NCBI RefSeq assembly: GCF_024713945.1
Contig: NC_134677.1
Span: forward strand, 6,079,001 to 6,143,000
Direction of reading: 5' to 3'
DNA length: 64,000 bases
From: Dermatophagoides farinae
Taxonomy: Eukaryota > Arthropoda > Arachnida > Sarcoptiformes > Pyroglyphidae
In this document: positions 12,663 through 25,050 of the stretch, in pieces
Numbering within the stretch: the first letter of the stretch is position 1
Layout: every line of letters begins with the position of its first letter
Program-made: the position numbers and the translations under genes
The notes under the pieces: generated by a model
Seen by the model: only the letters and a program-made list of their open reading frames with translations
Told to the model about the DNA's origin: nothing
Databases searched by the model: none

Positions 12663-15507
12663 ATGGCCATTATTGACAAAAATGGTGACCACCACCACCA
12701 CCACCACCACCATCATCATCGACATCAACAACGCCAACGCTATCAACATAACCACCTTCTCCATAATTATCAACCAAACGCCACCGATTCGATTACATCA
12801 AAATCATCATCATCATTATCATCCCCAACAATACCAATCGAAACGGTAACATCAACAGAAAGCGATCAAGAATTGAATAAATTAGATTCATTGGATATTA
12901 TCACAAGTAAAACAACAACATTATTCAATCATCATTCAATCACTACACCATTTTATCATTTAACCGATATGATGAATTATAATGGTCATCATCATCATGG
13001 TTCACAAACACCTACAACTTCTATTCATCACCATCACAATCATCGTAATCATTTAGAACAATTGGATTTATTAAATGCAAAAAATCAAGATAATGAAAAT
13101 CCTGAATCATCATCATCCTCATCATCTTCTTCATCATTATTATTATCGAATTCGACAGATTCGTCAACAATGGCTAAATCAACGCGAATAAATACAGATA
13201 AATCAAACAATCAATGTCATACAAATAATAATAATCTAAATAAATCATTAGAATCACAACAAAATGGTCTTTTACAACAACAGCAACAGTCAAAGAGCGG
13301 TAATGATAATAAAAATCAACGTCTTAATTTTTCCATCTCGAATATATTGAGTAAAGAGAATCATAATAATTTGGTTAACAATTTACGTGACAATTTATTA
13401 GCAGGTAAGTAGATTGTTTTATTGAATTTTAATCGTTATTCACCTTGAATTTAATTGATCGAATGAATTATAATTAATTATTCAATCATTTATTTGTTGA
13501 AGCGAATCCACTATATTCACGCCCAACAAATCAATTATCATTTGATCCAATGACATCATTATTATCAGCACATTTTCTATCAGGTTATCCATTATCAATG
13601 TCATCATCATTATCAACATTGAATGACCAGCAAAAATCGCAAATATTACCGTCCATGTTATTCGCCAATGCAAATGTTAATGCTGCTGCTGCAATGGCTG
13701 CTGCTGCCGGAACAAAGAACAAACCATCACCATGGTATCCATGGTCATTAACAATGTCACCTACGGCATTATTATCAGGCAATACTACTATTTCGGATGT
13801 TAATTTTAGTTCAATGTTTGCGTCGAATAAAGAATCCAAAGAAGGTAAATTGATTTTTAAAAAATTTATTTTCAATATCATCATTATCAGTTATAAGAGA
13901 AAAAAGAATAGTTAATGTTTATACAATGATTTATTTCGAAGGCATCTTTCACCGAAAACAATATATCACCAATTATTGTGTCTAGGCGAGAATTTTTTCC
14001 TTTCCGAAAATTGATTAAAATCAAAATTAATGATTGCTTGCCAATGATCTCTCTCTTTAACACTCACACACACACACAAGAGGAATGTTTCTCCAGAGAC
14101 TATAAATAGGAATCGTATGAATTTTGAATGGAACGAGTCTCAAGAGTTTATAGACTTTGATATGTGTATAACGTTGTGTTTGTTACAAACAATGTGTGTG
14201 TGTGTGTATGTTTCATAAGCTAAAAAAAAGAATCAAAGAATCCTTTTAGTCTATGTGTTTTATTCAACGTGATCATTAAAATTTATTTGGATTTTTTTTT
14301 CTTCTTTTCATTCACCACTTTTTCGTCGTTTGTTGTTTCATTTATTCATTCAATCATTTTAGATCATTTTTTACAAAAATTAAATCGAGATTCAAACAAT
14401 AAACGAGAATGTAGCGATAAAAGCTACAGTCCTTCATTGTTTTCATCATCAAATCCGGGTTCACCATTTGAAGGAAATAATGGTAATGGACCTTTAAATA
14501 AGTGTTCAATCATTGCCAATAATTCCCATCAACAAGAAATTGAACTTGAAGATGATATTGATTATAATGATTCGGATACATGTTCAGAAAAGGATTCACC
14601 TATTCAAAGAAATTGCCTATTCAATAGTACAATAAATAATAACAATGGTAATATAGATAAATCATCCACAAATGATCAGAACAGTATTAATAGTTTGTCG
14701 AATAAACGGAAAAAGAAAACACGTACTGTATTTACCCGTAGTCAAGTTTTTCAATTGGAATCAACTTTCGATATGAAACGTTACTTGAGCAGTTCAGAAC
14801 GTGCTGGATTAGCCGCATCATTACATTTGACGGAAACACAAGTTAAAATCTGGTTTCAAGTAAGAAAATCAATCGATCAATTAATTTTTATATCTTTCTT
14901 TTCTGACATCAATACGTTGATCAATCAATTATTTAAAAAAAAACTAGAATCGAAGAAATAAATGGAAACGTCAATTGGCAGCTGAAATCGAAGCTGCTAA
15001 TATGGCTCAAAGGATGCGTGCAGTTCCCATATTGTATCATCAACAATCAGGTAAAAAATTGATAAAATTTATTTTTCATTTCTAGAAATTGAACTAAACA
15101 TTTCAATATATGTAAAACATTGATAAATTTTGTTTAAATTAGATGGTCAAACAACAACGACATCTCCAACACCGAAAGCAAACAATCTAGTATCGCATGC
15201 ACATACAGTGGCTGATTCTAATTCAATACAAGCTCTTACATCGTATTATTATTCATCAACACATGGAAACGGTAGTAACAGTACCGGTGGTTTTTCATTA
15301 TCCAATTCTGTAGCTGCAGCAGCCGCTGCCGCTGCTGCTGCGGCAGCTGCATCATCAGCAGCGATAATATCATCATCACCACATCTTACCACAACTACAA
15401 CATCATCACCGAATGTATCAACATCAGCAGTATCCATAAATAGCGGCTCATCAACATCTACTTCAAATTCTATACATCGTTCGGTTACCATTTCCGGTTT
15501 AGTTTGA
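12663..15507 (+). CDS. Hmx: Hmx (H6 family) homeobox transcription factor
   Basis: Predicted DNA-binding transcription factor of 682 residues. Five exons with GT-AG introns keep frame: 12663-13404, 13503-13844, 14363-14859, 14948-15050 and 15143-15507. The homeodomain lies at about residues 477-536, with [18 protein letters not shown], then [20 protein letters not shown], then helix 3 [18 protein letters not shown]. The sequence and the conserved extension after the homeodomain are diagnostic of the Hmx/Nkx5 family. An eh1 (Groucho-binding) motif FSISNIL sits near residue 222, as in other Hmx proteins. Intron 3 interrupts helix 3 between Gln and Asn. Low-complexity segments include a poly-His run near the N-terminus, Asn/Gln/Ser runs, and a 13-Ala run near the C-terminus encoded by mixed GCN codons. 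Hmx proteins specify sensory and neural cell types, often as repressors. A possible polyadenylation signal AATAAA is at 15,650-15,655. The start is the first ATG of the long frame and follows an AT-rich leader. Confidence 0.93.
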
Positions 15508-16585
15508 TAATTCTTCATATTATTATTATTATTATTATATTATTTTTCGGCCTGTTGTATGTTTGTGTGCGTATGTGTGTGAGTGTGTGTGTGTCTGTGT
15601 TCACATTCTTTCATTTTTTCCTTATCGTTGTTGTCCTTTTTTTTCAAAAAATAAAAAACAATTGATAGTTAATAACCAAAAAAGTGTAGACTCCAAAGGC
15701 AATTTTAGTTACTTTTTTTTGTAAATAATTTCTAATTATCATTGAAATCCTTTGTAATTTTTTTTTCTCGATCAATCATTACTAATAATTTGTCACCAAA
15801 ATAAAAAATAATAATAATAATAATAACAAAAAATTATGTTTTCGTTGGCGGATAAATTCAATTTTCATTTTCCAACTAAAATATCGAAAATAACTGTCAT
15901 CATCATATGAGATGCTCTTCTTTCATCCATTTCATATGTCTCAAATTTAGATCAACCAAAATATAATAGGTTTAGTAAATTCTTTTCCTTGTTCATAAAT
16001 TAATCTTGTCTTATGTCTTATCATCATTTACAAAAAGAAAGAAATGACGAAAAAATAGTTCCGGGAGCCGTATGGTGCGCTAGTATTTGTATATAAAAAG
16101 AGAAGATTCGATGCTATTTCAGATTATATGTGAACTCTGTGTTTTCTAAGTGAAAATGACAATGATTACTTTCGTTTTAACTATGTTTCAACAACTATAT
16201 CATTTATTGCTATAGAATGAATGTTTCAGATTCTAAAGAAATAGACGAAACAAATAAAATTCTAATCTAAATTATATTAGCGAGAAAACAGGACAATCTA
16301 ACTTATATCTAACTATGAATCTAGACCTGTCGGCAAGTATATGAAGATGTTATGTTTGTAATAGTGCGCGGAAACAAATGTCAATTAATTCATGATGATG
16401 TTGAGTGAATAGAATAAAAGTGTATACAAAACAAGCAAACTAGTCTCCGGTCAGAATAAGTTGAATGGAAGAAATATAACCATAAATTCGAATCTGCAAA
16501 AAATATAGTATAGTAAGCCCATCTGGTATCAATTTTTCAAACTAATACTGGCTTATTTAAACGATAATGCTCTAAAATCGTGCAT
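15508..16585. other. Hmx 3' flank, no gene seen
   Basis: AT-rich DNA with a GT array around 15,570-15,600 and AATAAA words consistent with the 3' end of Hmx. I see no coding exon. Confidence 0.6.
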
Positions 16586-17302
16586 TTAAGGGGGATAGGA
16601 AGTATAGAGGGCGCAACAAAAAACATATTTTTTGTTAAATGATTGCTCTTTAATAAAACGTCCGAAATTTTTGAAATTTATCTATTTAATTATTTAGGAG
16701 TCCTAGAATAATTTAACATAAACAAAAAATAAAAAATATTTATACATCAATATGAAACAATCAGTTGAAAATCAGCTGTTTAAAAAGCACGGTCGGCGTG
16801 ATATCTTAAGAACCGTAGTTCGGAATTTGATGAAATTTTCGGGAATTATGGACAGGATTAGCAGCTATCGTGAGTGACTAAATCGTTATATATCTCCAAG
16901 GAGAAGGGCATTTTTGGGCCAATTGAAACTTAGGGTTGAAAAATTAACAGTTTTTTTCTTCACATTCAGGCTAATATCCGCCATAATATCCGGTTCTGAG
17001 CCATGATTTAGTCACTCACGATAGCCGCTAAACCTGTCCATAATTCCCGAAAATTTCATCAAATTCTGAGCTACGGTTCTTAAGATATAACACCGACCGT
17101 GCTTTTTAAACAGCTGATTTTCAACTGATTGTTTCATATTGATGTATGAATATTTTTTATTTTTTGTTTATGTTAAATTATTCTAGGACCCCTAAATAAT
17201 TACATAAGTAAGTTTCAAAAACTTCGGACGTTTCATTGAAGAGCAATCATTTAACAAAAAATGCGTTTTTTTTACGCCCTCTACAGTTCCTATCCCCCTT
17301 AA
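16586..17302. mobile_element. Fold-back (long inverted repeat) non-autonomous element bounded by TTAA
   Basis: The left arm (about 16,586-16,884) is repeated in inverted orientation as the right arm (about 17,005-17,302), about 299 bases each with high but imperfect identity, around a spacer of about 120 bases. Both outer ends read TTAA followed by GGGGGATAGGAA toward the interior. Matching blocks include AACAGCTGATTTTCAACTG, TTCCCGAAAATTTCATCAAA and AGTCACTCACGATAGC. There is no coding capacity. TTAA at both ends resembles the target duplication of piggyBac-type transposons, but the terminal GGGGG is not the usual terminal triplet I know for that family, so the family is unassigned. The arms differ at a modest number of positions, suggesting a fairly recent insertion. 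If transcribed through, the RNA would form a long hairpin. Confidence 0.85.
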
Positions 17303-17407
17303 TTCATTCATTGATATAGCAATAGCAAAAAAAGTTCGAGATTATGCAGTTTTAGTTTATTTATTAAAATGAATTTATCATAAAAAATAGTTAGCAAAAC
17401 GTTTTAT

Positions 17408-20400
17408 TCATTCATCATCATCATCATCATCATCTAGGATGATCATTCTACGATTCTTTTTCGTAACTTTAACCGATTCAGAATCGGCAAATTCGTTTCC
17501 ACTTTCATCATCGGATTCAATAAATTTCCGTTTGAATAAACTATTTGTAGCCAGTGCTGATTGATCATTTTCGTCCAACTCAACAGATGATCTATCATTT
17601 CCTTCCAACTCAACCGATAAACCATCATTTCCGTTCAGCTCAATCGGTGATCCATCATTTCCGTCCAACTCAATCGGTGATCCATTATTTCCGTCCAACT
17701 CAAACAATGATTTATCATTTCTGTCCAACTCAACGGATGATCTGTCATTTCCGTCCAACTCATCCGATGATTTATCATTAAGAATTATGTTAGAGTCATC
17801 ATCGCTTCGGCTTTTACCTTTCTTTTTGCTAATCGTTTGACCGACAATTTCTTCATCGAAACCATATTCCATTCGGTAAGCTTCACGACTATTAACTGGA
17901 AAACAAATCTCACTGGCAATTTTCGGATGTTTGGATAAAAGTTTAAAAAAACTTCGGATTACATAATAAGAAAATGAAACCAATTCACAGATAGATTTGT
18001 AATGGGGACAATTTTTATCGGTAACATTTTTCAACGATGGATCATCCATGATTTGTTCGAATATTAGAAAAAAACTTAGATTATAAAACATTGGCTTCAT
18101 TTTGAGATTAACCGACAAACGGTACAACATTCGGACGATTGCGTGATTGGTATTAGGAGAGTTTGTGCGATAATTTTTCAATAATATTCGACAAGCTCGA
18201 ACAACATTTGGATGAGCATATCGCATCAATGTTTCATCAATAGAAAATTTTTTTTCCTGTAATACAACAGAATCCTCAGCTTCATCACTCAGTGGTTCAT
18301 CATCATCATTTTCTGGTTTGGATTTTTCTTTTCGCTTTTCCATGGGAAGTTCGGCCATCAAAATTCCATTTAAAGCCAGCATTTCATCATCTATTTGAAT
18401 ACCGATTTCACCGAAAACATTCTCTTCATCCACACCGGACAAAGCATTACGAGCTTCGCGATATAGACTGACAGCTTTTTTTACCTCTTTCTCACGTAAA
18501 AATTTTTGAATCATTCTAAGGATCGATAATTTTTGTTCATCCAGTGATTGATCGGAAAGTGGATCAAATAGTTTTTTTAATAATTCTTCATCCAATATAG
18601 TCTCGGCATTAAGTTCAGAATTTAATGTTTCGCTCACATCATCTATGATTTCAATCCAGATTATATCGGGTGACGAATAGTCATTTTCTTCCTTTTTATT
18701 ATCATTTTCAACGGGATTTTCATTAATCGCAGACTTTTTCTTGCGTTTTGATGATTTGCGTTTTTTAACCTTAACTTTAAAATCCAGACTTATTTTAGCA
18801 TGATATTCCAACATTTTTAAAAACAAATGATTTGTTTCGATTAGATCACGCAGGTATGCTTTGGACATTTTCTCCTCATTATAAGCTTGCATTAATCGTA
18901 GTAACATTTCTCGATATTCAGGCTCAGTGAAAATATCTGTCTTGATTCTGTAACACATTTTGCTTGCTGCAGGAAGGTTCAATGATTCGATACAAGATAA
19001 CGAAAAAAGCAATTCTCTATACGATCGTAATGCTTGATGTAAACGTTTAGACCAATCACTGAGTTCATTTTTGAATTCTTTCTTTTGAAGCAAGTGATCC
19101 ATATAATCATCAACAACGGTTTGAATATAATGAAACATACTAGTTGATAATGTGTCATACACCTAATAAAATAATGGAAAAGGAGTTTAATCAATAAAAT
19201 TACATTCAAATTTAATTCAAAAAATTCAACCTGTTGATATCTTTGTTCACGATCAATGTCCGTCCGATATCGATTAAATTCCATAAAAAATTGACAGGCC
19301 CAAAAGAAATAAGTTTCATCATGTTCCTGTGAGGCACCGCGACTTAGATTTGAACGAATTTCTGACATAAATTTATTATAAGATTCAGCCAAAAATTTCG
19401 AGCAAAAATCATATAATATGGATCGAAGTTGTTTACTAGAACGGTGAATACGTTGCGCCCCAAATGAATCACTATTTCCCACCGATTCATTCATTGGTCT
19501 ACGATTACGGGGACGACGTTGAGCAATTTTATTCTTGTTGAAATCCATAGCTTTTTCTGGATTCGAATAGGCACGATAGCATATCATGTCACGGTCGGAT
19601 ATGGCTTTCATGTTTTTCACAACGAAAGCAGCTTCTTTAAAGCGTGTAAAATCATCACTTTTAAATTTGGCCATCATTTGTTCATGTTCTTTTCGATCTC
19701 TAATACGTGCGTCCTCAAATTCACGATTATCGATCTCACGTTCGTATTGACTACGGGAAGCATTGGAAAATGAGTTTGAATTTTGTTGATGTTCATTTTG
19801 TCGATCACTTCCAACACTTTTGGTCAAAAATTCAGCGTTTTGCTCGCGAAAAATTAAAAAAATTATTTCCAATAAATGAAAACAATATTGTCCATATTCT
19901 CCGCTATTAATCATGTACTGCAATATGTCTAACATGCCACAATTACTTATATGTTCGACAATATGATCATGGACATTCAAATCATCGACTTGGCTGTTGC
20001 GAGATATAATCGGTATATGTAGAACATTACGAACCAATATTATAATACGTTCCATCATCATTTCATCTTCTACTTGACGATTATCAGAATCTAATTCTAA
20101 AATTCTGGTCAAAAATTTCGATATTACAATCCAAAAACGTTTTCGGGAAGAGAATGCAAGTTTATATTGAAATAAAAAAGCTTGCAATTCCATATAGATA
20201 TTAATTTCATATTTATCATCTTTAGGAATTTTTTGATCTGGATAATGCAAAACAGTGGGATTTGTTAAATCGACCAACAAACGAATTATTTTGTCCATTA
20301 ATGATTTTCCCGATTCATCGATCCGACGATCATCGGTGAGAGCATGTTGCTCAATAATCGGTAAAAGATCATTGTCGACGATATTTGAGATGCCCATCTG

Positions 20401-20619
20401 ACGTCGTACAAGAAAATTTTGTCCATCGTTTCGTAGAAAACGGATAAGATCTCGAAGACAAACGCCATGATCACTAAGATTCAATTGATATTTGTTGGTC
20501 AAACGATTATAATGACCGAGATCGTTTAAAGTGGCCACAACTTCATTAAATAGAACCTGATCATCTTGATCGGCTTGTAAATCGTTAATTCGTTGCGAGG
20601 ATAATGATGTAGAAGCCAT
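17408..20619 (-). CDS. TIMELESS: Timeless (Tof1/Swi1-type) replication fork protection protein
   Basis: Predicted 1,047 residues in two exons (20619-19231, then 19162-17408) around a 68-base phase-0 intron. The N-terminal region has the Timeless signature, including CLRDLIRFLRNDG, VRRQMGISNIVDNDLLPII and ERIIILVRNVLHIP. The C-terminal half keeps the family block NYRTNSPNTNHAIVRMLYRL followed by an acidic/aromatic stretch (around residues 790-890). With TIPIN, Timeless travels with the fork, couples helicase and polymerase, and supports checkpoint signalling. Sequence of this kind fits the TIMELESS/timeout lineage rather than insect circadian timeless, but this needs a tree. The tail carries about seven tandem 10-residue repeats of the type RSSVELDGND and ends in poly-Asp. 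It is divergent from RNF146 and has an E2F-type motif just upstream of its start. Confidence 0.92.
17561..17780 (-). repeat. 30-base minisatellite inside Timeless coding sequence
   Basis: Just over seven copies of a 30-base unit, visible as exact 30-base periodicity (on the plus strand CCGTCCAACTCAATCGGTGA plus ten bases). The length is a multiple of three, so the frame is kept and each copy adds ten acidic/serine residues to the C-terminal tail. Confidence 0.9.
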
Positions 20620-20673
20620 TTATTTGAAGATATTTTTCGAATATAATCTAATTGTGAAAAAAGATCAATGCGT

Positions 20674-20683
20674 TTTGGCGGGA
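20674..20683 (+). promoter_or_regulatory. E2F-type site in the Timeless/RNF146 divergent promoter
   Basis: TTTGGCGGGA matches the E2F consensus (TTTSSCGC-like) and lies 55-64 bases upstream of the Timeless start codon in an otherwise very AT-rich 266-base spacer. E2F control of a replication-fork gene is biologically expected. Function is inferred. Confidence 0.5.
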
Positions 20684-20885
20684 GTATGTTTATTTACAGC
20701 ATCAATAAAAAAAACGTATACGTAATGTTGTCTGTGAACGGATTTCAACAGTTAAATTGTATGCATTTAATTTTTGAGTTTTTTGGCTCACAGAAAAAAA
20801 AGTATTTTTGACGCAATCGTTTTGTTGAAACAAAAGAAACAAAATTGATTATAAAGTTTAATGATTATTATTATTATTATTAAAC

Positions 20886-21428
20886 ATGGCTAATCTAGAA
20901 CCATGTCCAGTTTGTCTGAATCAACCTACTTATCCAACAAAACTACCATGTTCTCATGTGAGTATTTAGAAGAAAAAAAATAATTAATTTCAATATGAAT
21001 ATCGCCAATTTTTTCTTTTGGAACAGATATTTTGTTTTTTATGTGCAAAAGGTGCCATTTTACCGACACATAAGTGTCCATTATGTCGTAGACATATATC
21101 ACCATCATTTTTCAACAACCCTGAATTAATTCAAACAGAATCCACTCTAGAAGTAGCCAGTCTTTCCAGTATTGATTATCATTGGTTTTACGAAGGTTAT
21201 AATGGATGGTGGCTTTATGATGAACAAACTTCAAACGATATTGAAACTGCTTATCAGAATGAAGAACTTTTTGTTGAGGTTCTTATTGCTGGTTTTATCT
21301 ATGTAATCGATTTTGAAAAAATGGTACAATATCGTAAAGAATTTCCAAACAAATCAAGGAAAATTAAACGTGATAAAACTGATATGCAAATCAAAGGAAT
21401 TGCTGGCCTCAGAACCCGTCGCCAATAA
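20886..21428 (+). CDS. RNF146: RNF146/Iduna-type RING-WWE ubiquitin ligase
   Basis: Predicted 157 residues in two exons (20886-20957, 21027-21428; phase-0 intron of 69 bases inside the RING). The N-terminal C3HC4 RING has Cys7, Cys10, Cys22, His24, Cys27, Cys30, Cys41 and Cys44. A WWE domain follows at about residues 63-137 (HWFYEGYNGWWLYDE), the module that binds iso-ADP-ribose. RNF146 ubiquitinates poly-ADP-ribosylated proteins such as Axin after tankyrase action, so it acts in Wnt and DNA-damage pathways. This copy stops shortly after WWE and lacks the long C-terminal region of vertebrate RNF146 that carries tankyrase-binding motifs. The intron lies between the RING residues His24 and Cys27. 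AATAAA words follow at 21,463-21,468. Confidence 0.9.
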
Positions 21429-21845
21429 TTGTAAACTAATTATAAATATAACTACTATTGTAAATAAATGAATAAATAAATATTGTTCTTATACAAGAAA
21501 AGTTTATTTTTCAATGTTTAGAAAAATATAATACAAATTTACAATTATAGCAATATATATCATCATCATATCATTTAAAATGATAAGGGATTTAAACATT
21601 AAATAATCAACTTTTATGGTAAGAAATCGATGAGAAAGAATCAACAATGTATAACCAAGTTACATGATGAAACATGATTAAAAAATGATGTGAAGATTTA
21701 CCGCCATTCTCTTCTTGACAAAAGTTTCAGTATAGCAATATTTCGTTTTTACACTTTTTTCATGATTAAAAAGTAGTGTATTATTACCAAAAAACAGAAT
21801 CATAACAAGACACAATCTTCATCAATTATTGTCTAAAAATTTGAA
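21429..21845. other. Convergent 3' spacer between RNF146 and MARCHF6
   Basis: AT-rich, no coding exon seen. It holds the probable 3' ends of both flanking genes. Confidence 0.6.
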
Positions 21846-24800
21846 TCACTTGGAAACTTGAACCATACTTCGATTAATGGGCTCATAATTAACAAGACGT
21901 CTTCCGACTAAATATTTATCATTACGTATGTGCTCATAAAATCTTGTAAACTTGTTGATCTGGTATTTGACCAAAAAGAACAAAAGTGCTATGACAAACA
22001 GAATGGAATGTATTCGACGATTTACTAAATTCTGTAGCTCAATTGTAGCTCCAAACAGTGGAAACAATGTGTTAACAAACACGTATGGTAGGGCCAATAT
22101 CATGCCGATAATGGAGATGTTGGGAAATGCCAAATCAAATAATATTACACGAAGGTTTATGTTAGCCAAACCATTGTTGTAGACCTTTAAATGTGAAAAT
22201 TAAATTTCATGGACAGTAATCAATATACAAATCTTACCTGTTCCAAAGTTTCTTTGAATTGAAGATCAGTCATCATTGTGATAGCGCATATAACATTGGT
22301 CAGCAATACTCCGAATGCCCAATCTTGATATAGATAGAAAACAGGTGTTTGTCCCAATGGAACTCGTAAAGGTAAGAGAAGAACTACTTCGAATAAAAGT
22401 CCAATCAACAAAGGTATCACTCCAAGTAAAAGAATTGCGGCCACTGCTAATTTACAGAGTATAGGTATCCATTCGGTTACTTTAGTGATGATTTGTGTCC
22501 AGCCACGTGAAATTCCGCGCACGACAACGCTAATCATTTGTAAGAATATAACAATTGCATATATTCCACAGGCAGCAGTATTAAATTCATTGACTCGAAT
22601 ATCACCAAAATAAAAGTTGATCAAAGCTCGGCCCAACAAAACGGGAACGGTCAATGTGAAAGCGCCGAAAAATAGCAATGTCGCCCAGAAAGCTACTAAT
22701 AAGAATGTTACACGTATATAGAAAAGCTTGGGCTTTCGATACATTTGATTATGACTAGATGCATCATCGATGTTCTCTTCGTTGGCTTGATCATTATTGT
22801 TATCGTTGTTATTGCCATTATTATTATTATTGTTGTTGTTATCACCTAACAAATAGCTCTTCAAATCCAATAAATATGCCATTACTTGACACCATCCTCG
22901 TATCATCAATTTAATGAATTTTCTTGAATTATTATGATCATTATGATCGATCAATGCAGGTAAAACCAGTTGGAACAAAAAAAGTTCAATCAATAATTCA
23001 GTGAATGGAGAATCACTAAGGTTAGAAATTATTATATAAATTATATCTGTTCAAAATTAAAACATTGGCTACAAACTTACTTGCTCGAAATATTATTATA
23101 TGGCAAAAATTTCGGCATTAAATTTTGAATCAAACCAACCGGTAGATAAATCATTATCAAAATAGTCGTTCCAAATACGATTAAGCTGTAGACACATCTT
23201 TTGATGTGTGAAAAAATCGATAAATTAATCATTTCATTGATGGGATTAAAGTTGGGATCATTTAGATTTCGGACAAACCACAACAGTCCGGGACGAACAA
23301 TTTCTTTCACCATGATTATAAAAGAAACAAAATAAAAAATACAAAACAATCCGACCAGCCAATGGATGAAGAGTGATGTACCAGGTGATGCAAAAAAGTT
23401 TTCGATACGATGTAAAAGTGTGCTGTCGAATAAAGGTAACGAGCAAATGTCAAGCCACCATCCGATTAAAGTGGGAAATAGTCCAATTTCTAGAGTTACC
23501 AACAGAGCAACCTTGACAATGATATAACAGAAACCAAAAAAACGTTGAATACGGTTAAATTGAGTCAATGATGTGACGATATGCATTAGAAACAGAATTG
23601 CGCCAATCATAATGTAACCCATAAATATGATGATGAAACGGTCAAAATGTGGCGATACAATAATTTCGACATTCATACGTTTGAATAGGACATTTCCAAT
23701 ATGATATGGAAAAAATGCAAACCCCAATATGAATAAGGTGTTTAAAGTGATCACCCAGAACACATTTTCCAGAAATGCGAATGTACCATCCAAACCAAAT
23801 ACTCTTTCCCAAGTGATATCTTCAGCTCCTCGGTCCCATTCTATCACGGGATTCCAATCTTGAGCTACAACCGGATTATTATTATTATTGTTTTGGGCTG
23901 CAGGCAATCGTGCACGACCCAGTTGCAAACCATTTCTTGCTTCGGGGACGCCACCAGGATTAATGGCTGGTCCAGCATTTTGTACGACTGCTGGCAAGTT
24001 TTCCTGTCCATTCTCATTTTCATTTATGGCATCATTTTCAACCATTAAGTTGTTATCGGTGTTATTGTTGATTTCGGCCACTTCTCCGTCAAGAATTCTT
24101 TCATCTTCATCTTCATCGTTGTCTTCTTCTTCATCATCATTATCCTCATCATCATCACCTTCGTCTTCATCATCGTCTTCGTCATTATTTGCATTTGGCT
24201 CGACATTTTGATCACGCATCAACAACCTGAATAAAGCATTTCGCTCGAAAGGTCTTTCAAGCCAATCAGGAGCTCCAACTCGAATGATCTGTTCTCGTAA
24301 CCACAATACAAATATAAATGTACAAAGCGTACACATAACTACACAGCATCCATAAAATCCATCAGAGAATAGTGTTTCGGGTTTGTAAAATTCAACGGTG
24401 AAATTCATGACATCGCTCCATGAATAATTGAATAAAAACATGTAAATCCGATCTATAATGAATGAAAATAAGAATAGTGTAAAAGATTTTTTTGTACATT
24501 AATACCACACATACAAGCAGTTAACGGAATTAAACCAAGCCAAGCGGCAGCAACCAGTGTATATTGAAACCAATAACGTGCTGCCGTAAAAAGACATCTA
24601 AGCAATACGCTCATAATGTCTTTAATAGGTAATCTTTTCGGCATATCAGGTGAATATACTGAATTAATGGAAAACAAAGTGTATTCTTTATCAATTTCAA
24701 GATTGATCACACAATTTGCTTACTTGGAATAAACGAGAATCTGTGATTACATAATTCACAGAATTCTTTATCGCTATAACGAAGCCATTGAACTAGGCTA

Positions 24801-25050
24801 TTTTAGAAAGAAAAATTTTTATTAATCAAGTTATGAAGAAAAATAATGTAATACATACCATTCTTGATGTATAAATTTTATGCTACCCGTACATATGCAT
24901 GGATGATATAATGGCTTTTCCGGTGTGCCTTCACAGCGACAAACTCGACAAATATCTATATCAAATATCAATCATTAATCAATTATCAATTTCTCAATAT
25001 AAGAAATAATGTTTGAATAATTTACCTGCGTTTGGATTGTCTTCCATCAT
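21846..25050 (-). CDS. MARCHF6: MARCHF6 / Doa10 (TEB4) ER membrane RING-CH ubiquitin ligase
   Basis: Predicted 945 residues in seven exons: 25050-25026, 24955-24859, 24797-24724, 24658-24506, 24452-23081, 23015-22238 and 22184-21846; all junctions keep phase. The N-terminal RING-CH (C4HC3) domain reads [37 protein letters not shown] (residues about 11-58). It is followed by the conserved [16 protein letters not shown] and [20 protein letters not shown], then many membrane segments and the C-terminal element [20 protein letters not shown] typical of MARCHF6. It directs ER-associated degradation of N-degron clients and sterol enzymes. A long Asp/Glu/Asn loop (24,060-24,200) and an Asn run (22,790-22,845) lie in loops and are encoded by trinucleotide repeats. 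They help explain why it is longer than human MARCHF6 (910). Exons 1-4 are too short to be seen as long frames. Confidence 0.94.

Noticed and set aside
13482-13884. Minus-strand frames across Hmx exon 2
   Set aside because: Antisense shadows of the Ala- and Ser-rich Hmx coding exon; the Hmx exon joins in phase on both sides.
15249-15518. Poly-Ala minus-strand frame opposite Hmx exon 5
   Set aside because: The GCN repeat reads as Ala on both strands; no independent support.
23888-24211. 107-residue plus-strand frame rich in Ser
   Set aside because: Antisense of the acidic Asp/Glu/Asn loop of MARCHF6.
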